Shown: positions 25,882-33,560 of the stretch, in pieces | Layout of the letters: every line of letters starts with the position of its first letter | How positions within the stretch are numbered: the first letter of the stretch is position 1 | Assembly: GCA_001296005.1 (NCBI GenBank) | Contig: LJHR01000027.1 | Span: forward strand, 1 to 64,000 | Direction: 5' to 3' | Origin: an alpha proteobacterium AAP38 | GTDB lineage: Bacteria; Pseudomonadota; Alphaproteobacteria; Azospirillales; Azospirillaceae | DNA: 64,000 nt | The notes under the pieces: model-generated | Databases searched by the model: none | The model's input: the letters and a program-made list of their open reading frames with translations, nothing else | Told to the model about the DNA's origin: nothing | Made by a program: the position numbers and the translations under genes

Positions 25882-27072
25882 ATGGCGGTCAAGATCCTCT
25901 GGTACCTCACGGCACCCGATGGCCCGTTTCCCTGGGAACCGCAGGGGCGCTGGAACACCGATTTCCGGCATATGCAGCAACTGGCGGTGACCATCGACCG
26001 GCTGGGCTATCACGGCGCCCTGCTGGGCACCGGCCTGGGGGACGAGGTGCTGACGGTATCGTCCGCCATGATCGGGGTGACCAAACGCATGCGGTTCCTG
26101 GCCGCCATCCATCCGGGGCTGCTGTCGCCGGTGAAGCTGGCACAGATCGCCCTAACCCAGGACCGCTTCTCCGGCGGCCGCATGCTTTTCAATGTCGTCA
26201 ATGGCAATGACACGGTGCTGCCGGTGTTCGGCGTCAATTACGACCATGACGAGCGGTATGATTTTAGCTTTGAATATTGGGATGCGTTCCAGCGCTTCTA
26301 TAAAGGGCAGCGCGACGGCTATGCCGGCAAATATGTGAAGAAGCTGGCCCCGGCACCGCCAGAGTACGGCCTGGGTCGGCGTGGCGTGCGGGAGGCGCCG
26401 CTGAAGACGGTGCAGCCCGACGGCGTGCCGCTGTGGGGGGCGGGCAGTTCCTCCGCCGGGGTGGCGCATTCGGTGAAGCTGCTGGACACCTATCTCAGCT
26501 TTGCCGACACGCCGCCCAAGCTGGGTGACAAGTTCCGCTGCGTGGCGGCAGAGGCGGCAACTATTGGCCGCACCCTGAATTACGGCACCCGTCTGCAGGT
26601 CATCGTGCGCGAGACGGAGGAGGAGGCCTGGGACTACGCGCAATGGCTGCTGGATCACACCCATATCGACTATGCCCGGCAGTCGATTGAGATGCAGCTG
26701 CCGCGCGGGCAGACCATCGACAGCTTCACCAGCCCAGATCCCCGCATTCAGCATAATCTGGAGCTTGTCCGCCAGGGCCGGCTGCCACAGGCCAAGGACC
26801 TGGAGATTTATCCCAATGTCTGGGTCGGGCCGTCCTTGTTCGGCTTCAACATCCTGTCGCCGCTGGCCGGCACGGCGCTGGTGGGAAGTGCTGAGAATGT
26901 CGCCGCGCGCCTGCGTGAGTATGAGGCGCAGGGTTGTGGCGCCTTCATCCTGTCCGGCTTCCCGTTGATCAGCGAGGCGCAGCGTTTCGCCGATCTGGTC
27001 TTCCCGCTGCTGGATATCGACCATGGTTTCGACATTCCCCGCATGGGCCTGCGGGCCGGTGGCGCGGGTTGA
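25882..27072 (+). CDS. LLM-class monooxygenase, SsuD paralogue (copy 1 of a duplicated pair)
   Basis: A 396-residue FMNH2-dependent monooxygenase of the SsuD type. Landmarks: KILWYLTAPDGPFPWEPQGR, TQDRFSGGRMLFNVVNGND, DHDERYDFSFEYWDAFQRFY and the C-terminal ALVGSAENVAARLREYE. The SsuD catalytic His is replaced by Gln (TRLQVIVRETEEEAW) while the neighbouring Arg is kept, and SGYPH has become SGFPL, so it is probably a different-substrate paralogue. GGAGG precedes the ATG. It begins 17 bases after the TonB receptor and is followed 14 bases later by a family-5 binding protein. The gene pair is repeated at 28845-31642; the two LLM proteins are clearly similar over their whole length. Confidence 0.88.
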   Translation: MAVKILWYLTAPDGPFPWEPQGRWNTDFRHMQQLAVTIDRLGYHGALLGTGLGDEVLTVSSAMIGVTKRMRFLAAIHPGLLSPVKLAQIALTQDRFSGGRMLFNVVNGNDTVLPVFGVNYDHDERYDFSFEYWDAFQRFYKGQRDGYAGKYVKKLAPAPPEYGLGRRGVREAPLKTVQPDGVPLWGAGSSSAGVAHSVKLLDTYLSFADTPPKLGDKFRCVAAEAATIGRTLNYGTRLQVIVRETEEEAWDYAQWLLDHTHIDYARQSIEMQLPRGQTIDSFTSPDPRIQHNLELVRQGRLPQAKDLEIYPNVWVGPSLFGFNILSPLAGTALVGSAENVAARLREYEAQGCGAFILSGFPLISEAQRFADLVFPLLDIDHGFDIPRMGLRAGGAG

Positions 27073-27086
27073 AGGGGAGGGGTGCC

Positions 27087-28646
27087 ATGATCAACCTGTC
27101 ACGCCGTCATCTTCTGGCCGCCGGGGGTGCTGGTGGCCTGCTGGCCCTGACGGGCTGCGGCCCATCGGAAAAGCAGGCCACGGGACCGGGACCGGTGCCG
27201 CGTCGGGGCGGGCGTCTGCGCCTGGGCATTGTCGATGGTGATCGGTCGGGCAATCTGGACGCGCACAAGCCGGTGGGGCTGGGCAGCACCATCCGGGGCT
27301 TCGCCCTTTACAGCAAGCTGTGGGAATGGTCGCCGGTGATGACGCCGGATCTGGCCCTGGCCGAGTTCGCGGAAGTGAACGACGATGCCACGCAATGGAC
27401 CATCCGCCTGAAACCCGGCCTGGAATTCCATAATGGCAAAAGCATCACGGCGGATGACGTGATCTTTTCCATTCGCCGCCTGACCGATCCACAACTGGCG
27501 TCGCCCTACGGATCACTGGTCAATCAGATTGACCGGGATAATCTGCAAAAGCTGGACGGGCTGACCGTCCGCATCCCCGTGCGCGATGGTCAGGGCTTCA
27601 TCGCCCTACCTGACACCTGGACCAATTTCGGCGGCATCGTGCCTGCAGACTATCACCCTGTGACCAACCCGGTTGGCGCGGGACCTTACAAGCTGAAAAA
27701 TCTTGGCGACTATGTGCCGGGCCAACGGGCGCTCTTCACCCGGTTCGAGAATTATTTCAAGGACGGGAAGCCCTATGCCGACGAGTTGGAGATCATTGAG
27801 TTCAAGGACCAGACCAGCCGCATCGCGGCCCTGCTGGCCGGGCAGATTGATCTGGCCAATGCGCTGCTGCCCGAACAGGTGGGGCTGATCCGGCCGGGCA
27901 GCGGAGCGCGGGTTCTGGTGTCGCAGACCAATGGCTGGCAATCCTTTGACATGAACACATCCGTGGCCCCGTTCAACAATGTCCGGGTGCGCCAGGCCTT
28001 CCGCCTGCTGGTGGACCGTCAGGATCTGGTGGAGCGTGCCCTGCTGGGGCAGGGCCGCATCGCCAATGACCTTTATTCCCCGCATGATCCGACCTTTGAC
28101 GGTTCCATCCCCCAGCGCGCCTATGATCCCGCCGCCGCCAGACGTCTTCTGGACGCGGCGGGGTATGGCACGCTGAAGGTGGAACTGGTGGCCAGTCCGG
28201 CGGCGGCCAGTGCCGCCCTGGTCCTGGCCGAACAGGCCAAAAAGGCGGGCGTGGAAATCACGGTGCGCAAGGTGGACAATCCCACCTTCACCGGGCCGCA
28301 GCGGTTGGATTGGGCCTTTTCCAGCGGCGGGGCCATGGGCAGCGGCATGCTGGGCCTGTCCTGGATCCCCACGGGCCTGCATACCGATGCCCCGACCTCC
28401 GCCGGCAACAAGACCCATTTCCGCGATCCGGAATTTGCCCGTCTGTTCACGGCGGCCCTGGCCCAGCCGGACCTGGAAAAGCGTAAATCCCTGGTGCATG
28501 CGGGGCAGCGTATCCAGCATGACAGCGGCGGCATGATCATCTGGGGCTTTTCCAACACCCTGGATGGCATTGCCGACCGGGTCGGTGGGGCGGAGGCCGA
28601 GAACTCGCATTTCCCGACCTGGCGCTTCGATAAGCTGTGGGTGTGA
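27087..28646 (+). CDS. Family-5 (peptide/nickel-type) substrate-binding lipoprotein, copy 1
   Basis: A 519-residue periplasmic binding protein of the DppA/OppA family. It begins with a twin-Arg-like SRRHLL stretch and a lipobox with Cys24 (LLALTGC), so it should be lipid-anchored. Typical features are ITADDVIFSIRRLTDP, the LVNQID and VGAGPYKLKN stretches, and VRVRQAFRLLVDRQDLVERA. The ATG at 27087 follows GGGGAGGGG; the frame is open further upstream inside the previous gene. No permease follows directly. It probably shares the permeases and ATPase at 31639-35346 with its paralogue at 30068. Pairing with a sulfur-type monooxygenase suggests an organosulfur compound or sulfur-containing peptide. 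Confidence 0.88.
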   Translation: MINLSRRHLLAAGGAGGLLALTGCGPSEKQATGPGPVPRRGGRLRLGIVDGDRSGNLDAHKPVGLGSTIRGFALYSKLWEWSPVMTPDLALAEFAEVNDDATQWTIRLKPGLEFHNGKSITADDVIFSIRRLTDPQLASPYGSLVNQIDRDNLQKLDGLTVRIPVRDGQGFIALPDTWTNFGGIVPADYHPVTNPVGAGPYKLKNLGDYVPGQRALFTRFENYFKDGKPYADELEIIEFKDQTSRIAALLAGQIDLANALLPEQVGLIRPGSGARVLVSQTNGWQSFDMNTSVAPFNNVRVRQAFRLLVDRQDLVERALLGQGRIANDLYSPHDPTFDGSIPQRAYDPAAARRLLDAAGYGTLKVELVASPAAASAALVLAEQAKKAGVEITVRKVDNPTFTGPQRLDWAFSSGGAMGSGMLGLSWIPTGLHTDAPTSAGNKTHFRDPEFARLFTAALAQPDLEKRKSLVHAGQRIQHDSGGMIIWGFSNTLDGIADRVGGAEAENSHFPTWRFDKLWV

Positions 28647-28673
28647 CAGCGGTTGGCAGGGGCCGGGGCAGGC

Positions 28674-28712
28674 CTGCGCAGATATCACCAGTTCTGTGCG
28701 CGCCCTGTGCAT
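28674..28712. promoter_or_regulatory. Three-site upstream activator region of P2
   Basis: Three related octamers, CTGCGCAG (28674), CTGTGCGC (28694) and CTGTGCAT (28705), start 20 and 11 bases apart, i.e. about two and one helical turns. The first is a perfect palindrome and lies 110 bases upstream of the -24 element at 28784. The same order and spacing recur before P3 at 36587-36626. This is a likely binding region for a sigma-54 activator, plausibly the one encoded at 35403. Confidence 0.6.
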
Positions 28713-28782
28713 AAAACAACAGTTTAACAATGATAAACTGTCCAATCGTTACGCAGCAATACCATTTCAATAAGTGTGAAAT

Positions 28783-28798
28783 TGGCATGGTCCTTGCG
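28783..28798 (+). promoter_or_regulatory. Sigma-54 (-24/-12) promoter P2
   Basis: TGGCATGGTCCTTGCG matches the sigma-54 pattern with GG at 28784-28785 and GC at 28796-28797, 12 bases apart. The ATG of the LLM gene follows 47 bases after the GC. It would drive the operon from 28845 through the ABC importer to the activator gene at 35403. A shorter inverted repeat, ACAGTTTA-N7-TAAACTGT (28719-28741), lies between it and the activator sites. Confidence 0.85.
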
Positions 28799-28844
28799 TA
28801 ATATCACAAGCAAGGCTGCTGCCCCGTTCAACGGAACCTGATCC

Positions 28845-30071
28845 ATGACCCGACCGATCAAGCTGCTCTGGTATCTGACCGCCCCCGATGGCCCCTATCC
28901 GTGGCAGCCGGAGGGGCGGTGGCATACGGGCCTGGACCATCTCCAGCAACTTGCCGTCACCATCGACCGGCTGGGTTTCTATGGCGCATTGCTGGGTACC
29001 AGCGCCTATGAAAGCCTGGCGGTGGCCGCTGCCCTGATCCCGGCCACCGAACGGATGAAGTTTCTGGTGGCCCAGCATCCGGGCGAGGTGTCGCCCGCCG
29101 TCCTGGCCAAATATGCGCAGACCTTCGACCATTTCTCCAAGGGCCGGCTGCTGTTCAATGTTGTGAACGGCAATGATGCCGGTCTGGCGGCGCTGGGTGT
29201 GCATTATCCCCATGACGAGCGCTATGAGTTCAGCTTCGAATATTGGGATGCGTTCCGCCGGGTCTATGCCGGTGAACGCGGCGGCTATGACGGTCAGTTC
29301 GTGAAGCTGGCCCCGCGCCCGGAAGGGGCTGCCCCGATGAGTGTCTGGGCCGGACCGTATCAGGCAGCGGGTGTGCCGCTCTGGGGTGCGGGCACGTCCG
29401 ATCCCGGCGTGGCGCATTCGGTGAAGCTGCTGGATGTCTATCTGTCCTTCGCCAATACCCCGCCCAAGTTGGGCGACAAGTTCCGCCGCGTCGGCGCAGA
29501 AGCCGCGAAGATCGGGCGGACCCTGCAATACGGCACCCGGTTGCAGGTCATCGTGCGCGAGACGGAGGAGGAGGCCTGGGCCCATGCCGAATGGCTGTTG
29601 CAGCGCTCTTCGGTGGCACATGCCCGCCGGTCGGTGGAACAGCGTCTGCCACCGGGACAGACGTTCGACACCTATGTCAGCGACGATCCGCAGGTACAGC
29701 GCAATCTGGAAAGTCTGCGGTCCGGTCGCCTGCCCAGCGCGCGTGATCTGGAAATCTACCCCAATGTCTGGGTGGGACCCGCCTGGTTTGGCTTTGACAT
29801 CATGGGTCCGGCCTCGGGGACAACGTTGGTCGGCAGTGCCGAGAATGTCGCGGCCCGCCTTCGCGAATATGCCGATCAGGGAACAGATGCCTTCATACTG
29901 TCCGGGTTCCCATTGGTGGGGGAAGCGCAGCGTGTCGCCGATTTGCTGTTCCCGCTGCTGAACCTGGATCATGGGTTCGACATCCCCTCGCTGCGGGTGA
30001 CCCCACCGGTGAGTGAGGTAGCTCCCAAGCCAAAGGCGGCTGCCAATGCCAAGGAGGCCCTGGTCGCATGA
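28845..30071 (+). CDS. LLM-class monooxygenase, SsuD paralogue (copy 2 of a duplicated pair)
   Basis: A 408-residue LLM protein very like the one at 25882: KLLWYLTAPDGPYPWQPEGR, FSKGRLLFNVVNGNDAG, HDERYEFSFEYWDAFRRVY, TRLQVIVRETEEEAWAHAEW and FILSGFPLVGEAQRVADLLF. It carries the same His-to-Gln change at the SsuD active-site position. It has an Ala/Pro/Lys-rich tail of about 20 residues that copy 1 lacks. It is the first gene after sigma-54 promoter P2 and overlaps the next gene by four bases (ATGA). It probably oxidises a compound imported by the ABC system that follows. Confidence 0.88.
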   Translation: MTRPIKLLWYLTAPDGPYPWQPEGRWHTGLDHLQQLAVTIDRLGFYGALLGTSAYESLAVAAALIPATERMKFLVAQHPGEVSPAVLAKYAQTFDHFSKGRLLFNVVNGNDAGLAALGVHYPHDERYEFSFEYWDAFRRVYAGERGGYDGQFVKLAPRPEGAAPMSVWAGPYQAAGVPLWGAGTSDPGVAHSVKLLDVYLSFANTPPKLGDKFRRVGAEAAKIGRTLQYGTRLQVIVRETEEEAWAHAEWLLQRSSVAHARRSVEQRLPPGQTFDTYVSDDPQVQRNLESLRSGRLPSARDLEIYPNVWVGPAWFGFDIMGPASGTTLVGSAENVAARLREYADQGTDAFILSGFPLVGEAQRVADLLFPLLNLDHGFDIPSLRVTPPVSEVAPKPKAAANAKEALVA

Positions 30072-31642
30072 CAAGCCCGCCTTTCACGCGCCGTGGCCTT
30101 ATCCTTGGCAGCGCCCTGGCCGGGGGCGCCGCTATTGGCGGGGGCCTGTGGCTGGCACGAGGGTCCGGAACGGCGCCCATTGCGACCACCGCTCAGACTG
30201 ATGACACCCCGCGCCGGGGTGGTTTGATCCGTGTCGGCACCATCGAGGCGACGCAATCCGGCAATCTGGATGCCCATGCGCCCCTGGGTGCCGGTATCAT
30301 CCGGGGCTGGGCGCTCTATGCCAAGCTTTGGGAATGGACGCATGATTGCGCCCCGCGTCTGGCCCTGGCAGAGGAGAGCGAGACCAGTGCCGATGGCACC
30401 AGCCTGACCGTACGGCTGCGCCGGGGGCTGGAATTCCACCATGGCAAGTCGATCACGGCGGATGATGTGATCTTCTCCATCCGCCGCCTGTCGGACCCTG
30501 CCGTCGCATCCCCCTATGCCGCCCTGGTGTCACCGGTGGACAGGGACCGGATCGAAAGGCTGGACGATCTGACGGTGCGTCTGCACGCCAAGCCGGGGCA
30601 GGGGCTGGTGGCGCTGCCGGAAACCTGGATCAGTTTCGGCGGCATTGTGCCCACCGATTACCATCCCGTCACCAATGTCGTGGGGGCGGGGCCGTTCCGG
30701 CTGGAAAGCTTTGTGCCGGGCCAGCGCGCGACCTTCCGCCGGTTCGAAAATTACTACAAACCGGGCCAGCCCTATATCGACGCGCTGGAAATCATCGAGT
30801 TCGGGGATCAGACGGCGCGCGCCCATGCCCTGATCGCTGGTCAGATCGATGTTGCCGATCTGGTGCCCTCTGAACAGGCGCAGCTTCTGCGGGCCACACC
30901 GGGCGTGGCCGTGGTGGTGTCGCCCACCAACAATGTGCAGTCGCTGGACATCAATCTCGACCATCCGCAGTTTCAGGATGTGCGGGTGCGTCAGGCGCTA
31001 CGGCTGCTGGCCGACCGGCAGGATCTGGTCAATCGCGCCCTGCGTGGGGAGGGGCGGGTGGCCAACGACCTCTACGCCCCGCACGACCCAACCTATAACC
31101 ACGCCATCGCACAGCGCCCCCATGATCCCGATCAGGCGCGTTTCCTGCTGAAACAGGCAGGTGCCGAAGGGCTGGCGGCGGAAATCACCACCAATAATGC
31201 CGGTGCCGCAGCGGCCCTGGTCTTTGCCGAGCAGGCGAAACAGGCGGGCCTGTCCCTGACCGTCAAGAAACTGGACGATGCCAGCTTCAATGGTCCGCAG
31301 AAAAACCAGCGGGCGATCAGCACGGGCGGCATCCCGTCGCGCGGCTTCCTGGCGAGTGCCCTGCATTATGATGCACCCACGGCCACGTCCAACCGCACCA
31401 ATTTCCGCGATCCGCGTTTCGGCGAATTGCTGACAGCGGCGCTGAAGGAACCCGACATCACCAAGCGCACCCCCCTGGTGCATGAGGCGCAGCAGATACA
31501 GCATGAACGTGGCGGCCTGCTGATCTGGGGTTTCAACCATGTGCGCGCGGCGGCGCGGGCCAATATCGGTGGTCTGGCATCGGAACTGACACAGTTCGCG
31601 GGCTGGCGCTTCGATGACCTCTGGCGGCGGGAAGTGGGATGA
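30068..31642 (+). CDS. Family-5 (peptide/nickel-type) substrate-binding protein, copy 2
   Basis: A 524-residue binding protein, paralogous to the one at 27087 (shared stretches LEFHHGKSITADDVIFSIRR, GAGPFRLESF, VRVRQALRLLADRQDLVNRA). The N-terminus has a twin-Arg motif (FTRRGLILGSALAGGAA) without a clear lipobox, so it is probably a Tat substrate that is soluble or anchored by its uncleaved helix. Its start and stop overlap both neighbours by four bases, so it is tightly coupled to the LLM gene and to the permease. It is the cognate binding protein of the importer that follows. Confidence 0.88.
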   Translation: MTSPPFTRRGLILGSALAGGAAIGGGLWLARGSGTAPIATTAQTDDTPRRGGLIRVGTIEATQSGNLDAHAPLGAGIIRGWALYAKLWEWTHDCAPRLALAEESETSADGTSLTVRLRRGLEFHHGKSITADDVIFSIRRLSDPAVASPYAALVSPVDRDRIERLDDLTVRLHAKPGQGLVALPETWISFGGIVPTDYHPVTNVVGAGPFRLESFVPGQRATFRRFENYYKPGQPYIDALEIIEFGDQTARAHALIAGQIDVADLVPSEQAQLLRATPGVAVVVSPTNNVQSLDINLDHPQFQDVRVRQALRLLADRQDLVNRALRGEGRVANDLYAPHDPTYNHAIAQRPHDPDQARFLLKQAGAEGLAAEITTNNAGAAAALVFAEQAKQAGLSLTVKKLDDASFNGPQKNQRAISTGGIPSRGFLASALHYDAPTATSNRTNFRDPRFGELLTAALKEPDITKRTPLVHEAQQIQHERGGLLIWGFNHVRAAARANIGGLASELTQFAGWRFDDLWRREVG

Positions 31643-32712
31643 CGGCATCGGACAGCACTGCCCCCGTTCTGACGGATACCCGTGCCGCATGGTCGGTTCC
31701 GGCCTGGCTGCCCTGGCTGTTGCGCCGGCTGCTGGTCGGGCTGGCGACGGTATTCGCCATCACCATCATCGTGTTCGCCGCGACCCAGGCCCTGCCATCC
31801 GATCCGGCCCGCGTGATCCTGGGGCCTGAGGCCACCGAACAGGCGGTGGCCGTGCTGCGCGGGCAATTGGGGCTGGACCGGCCCTTGCCCATTCAATATG
31901 CCCACTGGCTGGGCGATGCCTTGCGCCTTGATTTTGGCCGATCGCTCGACAGCGATGTCGAAGCCGTCGCCATCGTGCGCGACCGGTTCGGCAATTCGCT
32001 GGTGTTGATGCTGCTGGTGCTGGCGGTCACGGTGCCGCTGTCGCTGCTGCTGGGCGTGGCGCTGGCCGTGCGGCGGGACAGCCGGTTGGATCGCATCGCC
32101 ATGGCGGGCCTGATCCTGTTCAAGGCGCTGCCCGGCTTCATCCTGGCCATCGGTCTGATCCTGATCTTCGCCACCAATATCCTGCCGGTACTGCCGGCGG
32201 TGTCGCTGCTGGACCCACAACGGTCTCCCCTGGCACAGCCCTCATATCTGGTGCTGCCCACGGTCACGCTGGTCCTGTCCATCCTGCCCTTCCTGGTGCG
32301 GCTGGTACGGGCCGGAGTGATCGAGGTGCTGGAGGCCGATTATGTGGCCGCCGCCCGGCTGCGCGGCCTGTCGGAACGGCGCCTGCTCTGGCGGCATGCG
32401 GTACCGAACGCCCTGGTGCCCACGGTGCAGGGTATCGCCATGACGGCGCGTGTCCTGCTGGGTGGGGCGGTGATCGTGGAGGTGGTCTTCTCCTATCCCG
32501 GCCTTGGCAGTGCGCTCAATTCCGCGATCGAGATGCGGGACATCCCGGTCATCCAAGCCATCACCCTGTTGCAGGCGGCGCTGGTGGTGCTGGTCAATCT
32601 GGTGGCTGATATCGCCACGGTGCTGCTGACCCCGCGCCTGCGCACGGCGGCGCGGCCAACATTGAAGCCCGGCTCGCGCGCGGCCTGGAAGCTGAGCGGG
32701 GGTGGGACATGA
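31639..32712 (+). CDS. ABC transporter permease, DppB/OppB type
   Basis: A 357-residue inner-membrane permease of the oligopeptide/nickel class. About six membrane segments are visible, with the DppB-type N-terminal LLRRLLVGLATVFAITIIVF, the long periplasmic loop ending in YAHWLGDALRLDFGRSL and the EAA loop EADYVAAARLRGLSERRLLW. Overlaps of four bases with the genes on both sides show operon translation. It pairs with the DppC-type permease to form the channel. Confidence 0.92.
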   Translation: MTASDSTAPVLTDTRAAWSVPAWLPWLLRRLLVGLATVFAITIIVFAATQALPSDPARVILGPEATEQAVAVLRGQLGLDRPLPIQYAHWLGDALRLDFGRSLDSDVEAVAIVRDRFGNSLVLMLLVLAVTVPLSLLLGVALAVRRDSRLDRIAMAGLILFKALPGFILAIGLILIFATNILPVLPAVSLLDPQRSPLAQPSYLVLPTVTLVLSILPFLVRLVRAGVIEVLEADYVAAARLRGLSERRLLWRHAVPNALVPTVQGIAMTARVLLGGAVIVEVVFSYPGLGSALNSAIEMRDIPVIQAITLLQAALVVLVNLVADIATVLLTPRLRTAARPTLKPGSRAAWKLSGGGT

Positions 32713-33560
32713 GGTTGCCGTTTCCAACTCTGCCGCGGGAACGGCAGTTGCGCCTGGGTCTGGCCCTGCTGCTGGGCGTGCTGCTGTTTGCGCTGGCCGG
32801 GCCCGTTATGGCCCCGCATGCGCAGGATGCGCTGGTGGGGCAGCCCTATGGCGCCCCCTCCGACACGGTCTGGCTGGGCTATGATTATCTGGGCCGGGAT
32901 GTGGTGTCGCGTCTGCTGCATGGCGGCTGGACGGTGTTGTGGATGAGCTTGGCCTCGGCACTGGCCGCTCTGGTGGTGGGGGCCGCCATCGGCATCCTGG
33001 CCGGGTTCGCGGGCCGGCGCACGGATCAGGCCATCGTCTGGGGCACCGATGTCCTGTTGGCCTTTCCCGACCTGATCCTGGTGCTGCTGGTCGTCTCCAT
33101 GCTGGGGCGGGAGCCGGGGTTGATCGTGCTGACGGTGGCCATCGCCTTTGTCCCCGGTGTCGTAAGGCTTGCGCGTGGCGTCACCATGGGCGTGGCCCGT
33201 CTGGAATTTGTGGAGGCGGCGCGGCTGCTGGGCTATCCCGCCACCCGCATCCTGTTTCGGGAAATCCTGCCCAACATCGCCACACCGCTGCTGGTCCATT
33301 TCGGCATCATGCTGACCTGGGCCATCTCCATGCTGGCGGGGTTGAGTTTCCTGGGCTACGGCGTTGCGCCGCCCACCGCCGATTGGGGTTTGATGATCAA
33401 TGAGAACAGGGCGGGTCTGGTGCTGCAGCCCTGGGCGGCCCTGGCACCGGTCGTCCTGATCGGACTGTTCGCGCTGGGCGCCAATCTGGTGGCCGAGGGC
33501 GTGTCGCGCCTGAATGCCCGTATCGGTGCCGCAACCGGGGGGAAAACCAATGCCGGCTGA
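32709..33560 (+). CDS. ABC transporter permease, DppC/OppC type
   Basis: A 283-residue inner-membrane permease, partner of the DppB-type protein before it. It has the DppC-type start (LALLLGVLLFALAGPVMAPH), the marker YDYLGRDVVSRLLHGG and the EAA region EFVEAARLLGYPATRILFRE. It overlaps the ATPase gene by 11 bases. Nothing unusual was seen. Confidence 0.92.
   Translation: MRLPFPTLPRERQLRLGLALLLGVLLFALAGPVMAPHAQDALVGQPYGAPSDTVWLGYDYLGRDVVSRLLHGGWTVLWMSLASALAALVVGAAIGILAGFAGRRTDQAIVWGTDVLLAFPDLILVLLVVSMLGREPGLIVLTVAIAFVPGVVRLARGVTMGVARLEFVEAARLLGYPATRILFREILPNIATPLLVHFGIMLTWAISMLAGLSFLGYGVAPPTADWGLMINENRAGLVLQPWAALAPVVLIGLFALGANLVAEGVSRLNARIGAATGGKTNAG

Noticed and set aside
28764-28782. ATTTCA-N7-TGAAAT inverted repeat immediately upstream of P2
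   Set aside because: The arms are short and AT-rich and overlap the promoter edge; it was not found before the other sigma-54 promoters in the same form.
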